Assembly: GCF_020217185.1 (NCBI RefSeq) | Contig: NZ_JAIWNX010000135.1 | Location: 1-15,214, forward strand | Direction of reading: 5' to 3' | Length of the DNA stretch: 15,214 nt | Source: Asticcacaulis sp. | GTDB taxonomy: Bacteria > Pseudomonadota > Alphaproteobacteria > Caulobacterales > Caulobacteraceae | Part shown: positions 7,211 through 12,454 of the stretch, in pieces | Numbering within the stretch: the stretch's first letter is position 1 | Layout of the letters: the number at the start of each line of letters is the position of its first letter | The notes under the pieces: generated by a model | What the model saw: only the letters and a program-made list of their open reading frames with translations | What the model was told of the DNA's origin: nothing | Databases searched by the model: none | Position numbers and translations under genes: made by a program

Positions 7211-9005
7211 ATCGCTGGGCGGCATATTCAGGGGAAGCCATGCCGAGGAAGATGGCGAGCTTGACCCGGTTGAGTTTGGCGGTGTCGATCTGGGCTTGTG
7301 TCCCATTGGCCGGAACATTGACGCCAATGACCGAATTGGTGATGCGCGTCTTCAGGGTCGCGGACATGCCGCCGCCGTACAGCAGCAGGTCGATGCGGTT
7401 CACGAGGGCCGCCGGGTCGGTCGCCAGCGCCAGTTCCTTGGTATAGGCTGACTTGATGTCGCTGCTGCTGCCGATGCCGGAATTGATCGTCGTTTGCATC
7501 AGGTTGATATAGGCCGCCGTCGTCACTTCATCGGCGATCTGCAATTCCGGCGCGACCTTGTTCTTGCTGCCCAGCGTGGTGTTGGGTGGCACATAGCCCG
7601 GACGGAAGAAGTTGAATACCGACGGCGACGTCATGGGCGCCTGATTGAGCGAGGTCTGGGCCGCGGTTGAGGTCATCAGCCACTTGCCGCTGGTCGAGGT
7701 CGTCTCGAACGACCGCATCCAGTGGGTCAGGCGGATCACCGGCTCGCGCAGCTTGCCATAGGTGGCGTCGGTCGAGGGGGTACGCGCTTCGCTGTCGAGC
7801 AGGATGGCGCGCACCACGGCCCCCATATCCCCGCGAACACCGGAGCCATTGTTGTTAAACACGGCGGCGACGCGACCGACATAGGCCGGGGAGGGGTTGG
7901 AGGTGACCAGACGCTGGATCAGTTGTTTGGAGATGAAGGGGCCGACATTGGGGTGATTATAAAGGGTATCGAGCGCCACCTTGACCTCGCCATTTGTATC
8001 GGCGGTCGTAGACGCCGGGATGGTGGTCCCCAGAAACGTCTTGGCCGACGTCGAATGGAAATTGTTATACGCAATCATCGGCTGGGTGTAAGCCTCAGCC
8101 ACGCGACTGCCGCCGCCAAAGGTCGAGTTGGTCGGGGTCGGGTGATACCACGACAGGCCGGTGAACACCTTGGCCAGCCCCTGAATATCGGCGGTGCTGT
8201 AGGTGGGGGTGGTATTACCGAGAAGGTCGGTCTTGGGCGTGCCGTCGGCATTCAACTGCACCAGACCGATGGTGAAAAGCTGCATCACTTCGCGCGCATA
8301 GTTTTCGTCCGGATTGCGCCCGGTGGCCGCGTTTTCCTTCTGATTGGCCAGATAGGTCAGGTACTGGCCCATGGCCGGATGGTAGGTGACGTCTTCGAGC
8401 AGGGTGCGGAAATTGCCAAAGGCATTGCGGCCCAGCATGTCGTAGTAGGAGGCCAGGGTCCGCGTATCGATATTGCTGACGTAGGAGGCGACAAAGATTT
8501 CAGACAGGGCGAACTTCACGCGCTGGCGTAGCTGGTCCGGCGATGTGACGGCCTGTCTGTAGAAGGTCTCGTAAAACTGCGTTGAGGAGAGGCTGGCATT
8601 GGCATTGGTCGTTTTCAGATCGACCAGCCGCGCATCCATTTCCGACAGGTGCGTCGGCCCCAGCGGCAGAGCCATCTGCGCGGTTATCCAGTCGCCATAG
8701 CTGGTTGCGGTGACGGAGGCAATCTCGGCATCCGTCGGGCCAAACGTCGCCTGAGCCAGAAAACGGCTGGCCTCCGTGTTGGTCGGCTTGGCCACGACCG
8801 GAGGCGGGGTCGTTCCGCCGCCGCCTGAGGCGTTGCCGCCACCCCCGCCGCCTCCGCCCCCACCGCAGGCCGACAGGATCAGAAACGATGCTATCACGCA
8901 GGCATGGGCGGCCTTGTCGAGACGGAAGCCTAAACGGCTGCCATCCGCCGCAGAGTGTGACACGCGCTGGCGCGTTGCCAGACGGAACACCTTGAACGTC
9001 TTCAT
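7209..9005 (-). CDS. DUF1800 family lipoprotein
   Basis: 598 residues from ATG 9005. The open frame extends to 9233, but that part has no signal-like character and would cross the promoter region. After a 30-residue polar N-terminus comes a hydrophobic segment ending in the lipobox LSAC (Cys47), so the product should be lipid-anchored. A run of ten glycines follows, then a Gly/Thr/Pro linker. The DUF1800 (COG5267) domain begins at about residue 80 with RFLAQATFGPT. It includes NYAREVMQLFTIGLVQLN, KQLIQRLVTSNPSPAYV and the terminal ASPEYAAQ. The biochemical role of the family is not established. It is first in a two-gene unit with the DUF1501 protein 13 bases downstream. An 11-bp hairpin abuts its start codon (see 9007-9042). 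Confidence 0.88.
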   Translation of the reverse strand: MKTFKVFRLATRQRVSHSAADGSRLGFRLDKAAHACVIASFLILSACGGGGGGGGGGNASGGGGTTPPPVVAKPTNTEASRFLAQATFGPTDAEIASVTATSYGDWITAQMALPLGPTHLSEMDARLVDLKTTNANASLSSTQFYETFYRQAVTSPDQLRQRVKFALSEIFVASYVSNIDTRTLASYYDMLGRNAFGNFRTLLEDVTYHPAMGQYLTYLANQKENAATGRNPDENYAREVMQLFTIGLVQLNADGTPKTDLLGNTTPTYSTADIQGLAKVFTGLSWYHPTPTNSTFGGGSRVAEAYTQPMIAYNNFHSTSAKTFLGTTIPASTTADTNGEVKVALDTLYNHPNVGPFISKQLIQRLVTSNPSPAYVGRVAAVFNNNGSGVRGDMGAVVRAILLDSEARTPSTDATYGKLREPVIRLTHWMRSFETTSTSGKWLMTSTAAQTSLNQAPMTSPSVFNFFRPGYVPPNTTLGSKNKVAPELQIADEVTTAAYINLMQTTINSGIGSSSDIKSAYTKELALATDPAALVNRIDLLLYGGGMSATLKTRITNSVIGVNVPANGTQAQIDTAKLNRVKLAIFLGMASPEYAAQR

Positions 9006-9006
9006 A

Positions 9007-9042
9007 AAATCACGCCCCACAAGGTTCTGGCGGGCGTGATTT
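9007..9042 (-). promoter_or_regulatory. Hairpin in the DUF1800 leader abutting the start codon
   Basis: Perfect 11-bp inverted repeat: AAATCACGCCC (9007-9017) against GGGCGTGATTT (9032-9042), with a 14-base loop. On the minus-strand transcript the 3' arm ends one base before the ATG at 9005. If folded in RNA, it would bury the ribosome-binding region, and no good Shine-Dalgarno sequence is visible outside it. It could instead be a protein-binding operator at DNA level. The sequence structure is certain; the function is inferred. Confidence 0.5.
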
Positions 9043-9078
9043 CTGACATCCAAGCCGATCACACCATCCCATAATGGT

Positions 9079-9107
9079 ATTAAGACATATAATTTTGCCG
9101 TTAACAA
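9079..9107 (-). promoter_or_regulatory. Weak candidate promoter for the DUF1800-DUF1501 operon
   Basis: On the minus strand TTGTTA (9107-9102), a 17-base spacer and CTTAAT (9084-9079) resemble a sigma-70-type promoter (4 of 6 matches in each box). It lies in an AT-rich patch about 75 bases before the start codon. Transcription would begin near 9072 and include the whole hairpin at 9007-9042. Alphaproteobacterial promoters are poorly predicted by eye, so this is tentative. Confidence 0.25.
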
Positions 9108-9176
9108 TTCGTGACATAACGGCGCTCTCTCAAAGGTTGCGGACGTGGGCCTCACGCCATCGAAGGGGCTGTCACT

Positions 9177-9245
9177 AGTGGAATGAATTTGACATTTGCC
9201 ATCGAGCGTGCGGCAAGCGGTAGCAAATGTCAAAATCAGACCACT
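9177..9245. promoter_or_regulatory. Large inverted repeat, probable operator between the divergent operons
   Basis: Two 23-base arms (9177-9199 and 9223-9245) are symmetric about position 9211, with 20 of 23 positions complementary. The inner 12 bases (TTTGACATTTGC, and its complement at 9223-9234) are perfect, and the outer five (AGTGG/CCACT) also match. The central spacer is 23 bases. There is no following T-run, so it is not an intrinsic terminator. Its position in the middle of a divergent intergenic region suggests a binding site for a dimeric or tetrameric regulator of one or both operons. Each arm carries TTGACA, but no matching -10 box follows at normal spacing. Confidence 0.5.
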
Positions 9246-9341
9246 GGCCGTTCTATACCGGTTTTGCGGTCTTACAGATCAAAGGAATAAGCCGGTAGGC
9301 GCGGCTCCGTGTCAGTCGCGCAGTGAGCGAGCGCAATAACT

Positions 9342-9370
9342 CCGACAATTATTTTTAACAATCGTATATT
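9342..9370 (+). promoter_or_regulatory. Candidate promoter for the glycan-degradation operon
   Basis: CCGACA (9342-9347), a 17-base spacer and TATATT (9365-9370) form a plausible sigma-70-type promoter in a strikingly AT-rich patch (about 9335-9380) of otherwise GC-rich DNA. It would start transcription near 9377 and give a leader of about 290 bases before the coding start at 9670. The match is 4 of 6 and 5 of 6 to consensus, judged by eye only. Confidence 0.35.
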
Positions 9371-9379
9371 TTATATTTG

Positions 9380-9410
9380 ACCCCGCCCGCCAAGCGGGGT
9401 TACATTTTTT
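9380..9410 (+). terminator. Terminator-like hairpin with T-run
   Basis: ACCCCGC (9380-9386) pairs with GCGGGGT (9394-9400) around a 7-base loop, followed by a T-rich stretch ending in six Ts (9405-9410). The shape is that of a rho-independent terminator on the plus strand. No plus-strand gene lies before it in the intergenic region. It could end a short RNA begun near 9190-9340 or act as a leader element for the downstream operon. It lies very close to the start site predicted from the candidate promoter at 9342, so the two interpretations conflict. Confidence 0.4.
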
Positions 9411-9438
9411 CGCGGACGGGCACCTCGCAATTCCGGTG

Positions 9439-9606
9439 ATGAGAGTTCTGTCCCTCTGGCGTTCGGTCCTGACGGCATTATTGACTTCCTCCGGGTTGTC
9501 AGGGCCTGCCACTCTCCGGGTTGTCCACCATCTGCCGTCCCTGGCGAGGTGGTGGACGCCCTCTTTTAGGTTCGCCGACAAAGATCAGGCGAACCGGTTG
9601 CCTTAG
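9439..9606 (+). CDS. Doubtful 55-residue leader ORF
   Basis: ATG at 9439 to TAG at 9604-9606 encodes a 55-residue peptide starting MRVLSLWRSVLTALLTSSG, with a basic, moderately hydrophobic N-terminus. No convincing ribosome site precedes it. It overlaps the direct repeats and hairpins of the leader, and I recognise no family. It could be a leader peptide, a remnant, or simply chance coding capacity in GC-rich DNA. The last is the most likely. Confidence 0.15.
   Translation: MRVLSLWRSVLTALLTSSGLSGPATLRVVHHLPSLARWWTPSFRFADKDQANRLP
9489..9525 (+). repeat. Pair of 12-bp direct repeats
   Basis: CTCCGGGTTGTC occurs exactly at 9489-9500 and again at 9514-9525, a spacing of 25 bases between starts. 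The repeats lie in the presumed leader of the plus-strand operon, just before a hairpin. The role is unknown; tandem regulator sites or part of an RNA fold are both possible. Confidence 0.6.
9523..9595 (+). promoter_or_regulatory. Two successive hairpins in the leader of the glycan operon
   Basis: The first hairpin pairs GTCCACCA (9523-9530) with TGGTGGAC (9550-9557) over a 19-base loop. The second pairs GGTTCGCC (9569-9576) with GGCGAACC (9588-9595) over an 11-base loop. Both stems are perfect 8-bp pairings and lie 75-150 bases before the coding start. Neither is followed by a T-run, although CTCTTTTAGG lies between them. They may form a structured 5' untranslated region or a small RNA. I cannot match them to a known riboswitch. 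Confidence 0.4.
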
Positions 9607-9659
9607 CGCGAAGAATAACCCTGAGTATTTTTCGCGAATAAAACTCTTTTTCACCCGAC

Positions 9660-9663
9660 GGAG
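9660..9663 (+). promoter_or_regulatory. Shine-Dalgarno GGAG for the DUF5695-like gene
   Basis: GGAG six bases before the ATG at 9670 supports this start. The start also places the twin-arginine motif at the correct distance from the N-terminus. Confidence 0.7.
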
Positions 9664-9669
9664 TGAACC

Positions 9670-12438
9670 ATGACGCCATCCGCCGTTTCGACCCTGACCC
9701 GCCGTACCAGTCTGACGGCTATGGCCGCAGCACTGGCCGCGCCCGCTCTGGCGCAGGCCGCGGATACAGCAGGGCTGGCCTGGAACAGCCCGGAGGCGCA
9801 AACCACCGTTCACGAAACGCCGGATTTTCATATCGAGCTTCAGGAAACCTCCCAGACCCTCGTCTCTCTGGCCCCCAAGGGGGTAGGGGGCGGCTTTGAC
9901 TTCGCCCCGCGCCACCGTTTCACCCAGCGTCTGGGCGATGGGTGCTACCGTCTGGGGGATATCGACCTGCGTGTGCGCGCCGAAGGCGACAAGACTTGGA
10001 GCGACCATTCGACGGCCTATCGCCGCGTCAAGGTTAAGGCCCTGCCGAAGCCCAAGGGGGCGCTGGCCTCAGCGGACATCACCCCCAGCCTCGGTGCCGA
10101 TATGCCGCTGAAGGTGGTGCGGACGTGGAGCGTGTCTGAGGGGAAGCTGGTTTTGAGCTTCACCCTGACGAACCCCACCCAAAAGACGATTGAAGTCGGC
10201 GGGCTGGGCATGGCCATGGTCTTCGACAATATCATCAGCGGGCGTCACCTGGATGAGGCCCACGATGTCGCCTCGTTTTACGACCCTTACGTCGGCCTGA
10301 ATGCCGGCTATCTTCAGGTCAACCGCCTGAACGGGCAGGGGCCGTCGCTGCTGGTCTTGCCCGCCAGCGATACGGCGAAGTTCGAGCTGTACAAGCCGAT
10401 CCTCAACACGCGCGACGCCGACAAAAAGCCGGCCATCTACAGCGATATCGAGCCGCGCAACATGACGTTCGAAGGCTTCTATAGCTGGATGACGCACGCC
10501 AAGGGCTTTGCCGACAGCGAATGGAAGGGTGTCGAACAGTGGAACACGCCCACGTCTCTGATATTGAAGCCGGGGCAATCGACCAGCGTGGCGCTGAAAT
10601 TCGTACTGTCGCCCTCGATCCGTGAGATCGAGCCGACCCTGATCAAACAGGGCCGTCCGGTCGCCGTCGGTATCCCCGGCTATGTGGTGCCGACCGACCT
10701 GCCCGCCGACCTGTTTGTCCATGCCCCCAAGGCGGTCAAGGCCTTCGCGGTGCATCCGCAGGGCGCGCTGGAGGTCACGCCTGCGGGCAGCGTCAAAGGC
10801 GGCTGGCTGAAATACAGCGTGGCGGGCAAGACGTTGGGCCGCGCGCGCCTGATCCTGACCTATGCCGACGGCACGCAGCAGACCGTCCATTACAAGGTGA
10901 CCAAGCCGCAAGCCGAGGCCGTGGCCGATATGGGGCACTTCCTGACCACGAAGCAGTGGTACGAAACCCCCGATGATCCGTTCAAACGCTCGCCGTCGAT
11001 CATGATTTACGACCGCGAAAAGAACGCGCTTGTGCTTCAAGACAATCGCGTCTGGGTGTCGGGCCTGTCGGATGAAGGCGGGGCCGGGGCGTGGCTGGCG
11101 GCCATCATGAAACAGCTCGACAATCCGAAGGCGGAAGAGGTGCAAAAGTTCGAGCACTTCGCCAACACCACCCTGTGGGGGCAAATCCAGACGCCGGACG
11201 GCCCCGATAAGTACGGCGTGCGCAAGTCGCTGATGTTCTATGACCCCGAAGGGATGCCCAAGGGCACCTATGATGCGTCTCTGAACTGGAAGGTGTGGTC
11301 AGCCTGGGACCGCAAGCACGCCGCCGATCTGGGGCGGTCCTACAATTATCCGCACCCGGCGGCCGCGTGGTGGACGCTGTATCGCCTCGGCCGCTACCAC
11401 ACGGGCATGACGGCGGGCGAAACCTGGCAGACCTATCTGACGCGGGCGGCGGAAACCATCAAGGCCATGATGAGCAAGGCGCCTTACTATACACAGTTCG
11501 GGCAGATGGAAGGCGATGTCTTCCTCTACATTCTGCTCGATCTGAAGCGGGAAGGCTGGACCGAACTGGCCGCAGAGGTCGAGGCGTTGATGAAGGGCCG
11601 CGTCGAAATCTGGAAGACGCTGAAATATCCGTTCGGCTCGGAAATGCCGTGGGATTCCACCGGTCAGGCCGAAGTCTATATGTGGATGCGCTATTTCGGC
11701 CATCAGGATAAGGCCGATGTCACGCGCGAAGTCATCATGGCCTATGATCCGGCCATCCCGCACTGGGGCTATAACGGCTCGGCACGGCGCTTCTGGGACT
11801 TCCTCTATGCCGGCAAGCTGTCGCGGATTGAGCGTCAGTTGCACCATTACGGCTCGTCGCTCAATGCCGTGCCGCTGTTCGACGCCTACCGCGAAACGCC
11901 GGATGACCTCTACATGCTGCGCGTCGCCTATGGCGGGCTGATGGGCTCGCTGACCAATATCGACGCAGAGGGTTTTGCCTCGGCGGCCTTCCACTCCTTC
12001 CCGGACGCCATGAAGTGGGACGCCATCAATGGCGACTACGGCATGAGCTTCTTCGGTCACGCCGTGACCTCGGCCTCGTATCTGGTTAAACACCCGGTGT
12101 TCGGCTGGACCGGCTTTGGCGGCATAGTCAAAACGTCCGATGGCGTGATCCGTCTGAGCCCGAAGGATAGCGCCCGCCGCCGCGTCTTTATCGCTCCGGC
12201 GGGTCTGTGGATCACGCTGGATGCCGGTAAGATCGCGGAGGTCGCCTATGACAGCGTCAGCGGTAAGGTGCACCTGACCCTGGCGGCTGCCGACGCTCAA
12301 ACGCCCGTCGCCTACGTGAATTTTGAAACCACGGTGAAGGGGGCCAGGCCCTATAGCCTCAAGGCCGATAAGGCTCTGGGCGCCTATGCGGTGCCGTTGA
12401 AAGCCGAACCCGTCACTATCGAACTGATCCGCGCCTGA
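9670..12438 (+). CDS. DUF5695-like Tat-exported putative glycan-active enzyme
   Basis: 922 residues. The N-terminus carries a twin-arginine signal (TRRTSLTAM at 10-18, then an Ala-rich stretch to AQA near 30), so export is probably in the folded state. The mature protein appears to have a beta-rich N-terminal half (about 38-415). An alpha-helical half follows (about 475-815), rich in Trp, Tyr and His motifs such as SYNYPHPAAAWW (557-568), HWGYNGSARRFWDFLY (698-713) and GDYGMSFFGHA (788-798). A C-terminal beta domain closes it. This matches my memory of DUF5695 proteins and looks like the beta-sandwich plus (alpha/alpha) toroid layout common in polysaccharide lyases and glycosidases. Catalytic residues are not known to me. 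A GH127/GH146-type gene begins 16 bases downstream, so both likely act on the same glycan. The exact reaction is unknown. Confidence 0.7.
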   Translation: MTPSAVSTLTRRTSLTAMAAALAAPALAQAADTAGLAWNSPEAQTTVHETPDFHIELQETSQTLVSLAPKGVGGGFDFAPRHRFTQRLGDGCYRLGDIDLRVRAEGDKTWSDHSTAYRRVKVKALPKPKGALASADITPSLGADMPLKVVRTWSVSEGKLVLSFTLTNPTQKTIEVGGLGMAMVFDNIISGRHLDEAHDVASFYDPYVGLNAGYLQVNRLNGQGPSLLVLPASDTAKFELYKPILNTRDADKKPAIYSDIEPRNMTFEGFYSWMTHAKGFADSEWKGVEQWNTPTSLILKPGQSTSVALKFVLSPSIREIEPTLIKQGRPVAVGIPGYVVPTDLPADLFVHAPKAVKAFAVHPQGALEVTPAGSVKGGWLKYSVAGKTLGRARLILTYADGTQQTVHYKVTKPQAEAVADMGHFLTTKQWYETPDDPFKRSPSIMIYDREKNALVLQDNRVWVSGLSDEGGAGAWLAAIMKQLDNPKAEEVQKFEHFANTTLWGQIQTPDGPDKYGVRKSLMFYDPEGMPKGTYDASLNWKVWSAWDRKHAADLGRSYNYPHPAAAWWTLYRLGRYHTGMTAGETWQTYLTRAAETIKAMMSKAPYYTQFGQMEGDVFLYILLDLKREGWTELAAEVEALMKGRVEIWKTLKYPFGSEMPWDSTGQAEVYMWMRYFGHQDKADVTREVIMAYDPAIPHWGYNGSARRFWDFLYAGKLSRIERQLHHYGSSLNAVPLFDAYRETPDDLYMLRVAYGGLMGSLTNIDAEGFASAAFHSFPDAMKWDAINGDYGMSFFGHAVTSASYLVKHPVFGWTGFGGIVKTSDGVIRLSPKDSARRRVFIAPAGLWITLDAGKIAEVAYDSVSGKVHLTLAAADAQTPVAYVNFETTVKGARPYSLKADKALGAYAVPLKAEPVTIELIRA

Positions 12439-12454
12439 CACAGGGAAACGCCAG

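Noticed and set aside
7196..7327. Longer N-terminal form of the DUF1501 protein
   Set aside because: The extra 44 residues overlap the DUF1800 coding end and push the twin-arginine motif away from the N-terminus.
8776..9039. Plus-strand frame with a poly-proline run
   Set aside because: The proline run is the complement of the Gly-rich linker of the DUF1800 lipoprotein; a shadow frame.
9189..9194. TTGACA as a -35 box on the plus strand (and its mirror on the minus strand)
   Set aside because: Both lie in the arms of the inverted repeat, and no acceptable -10 box follows at 16-18 bases on either strand.
9006..9233. Longer N-terminal form of the DUF1800 protein
   Set aside because: It would add 76 residues through the promoter and hairpin region ahead of the lipoprotein signal; ATG 9005 fits better.
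9312..9581. 89-codon minus-strand open frame in the spacer
   Set aside because: It crosses the AT-rich promoter patch, the terminator-like hairpin and the repeats; composition is not gene-like and no family is recognised.
9007..9670. CRISPR array or attachment site in the repeat-rich spacer
   Set aside because: The repeats are few, differ in type and have no regular spacer pattern; no integrase or cas gene is present.
9499..10008. 169-codon minus-strand open frame crossing from the DUF5695-like gene into the spacer
   Set aside because: Most of it is antisense to the N-terminus of a gene with a strong Shine-Dalgarno site and Tat signal. The peptide has no signal, domain or ribosome site.
10069..11184. 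371-codon minus-strand open frame opposite the DUF5695-like gene, with similar ones at 11299-12465 and 12551-13750
   Set aside because: They lie wholly antisense to well-supported coding regions, have Arg/Gly/His-rich composition and no recognisable motif.
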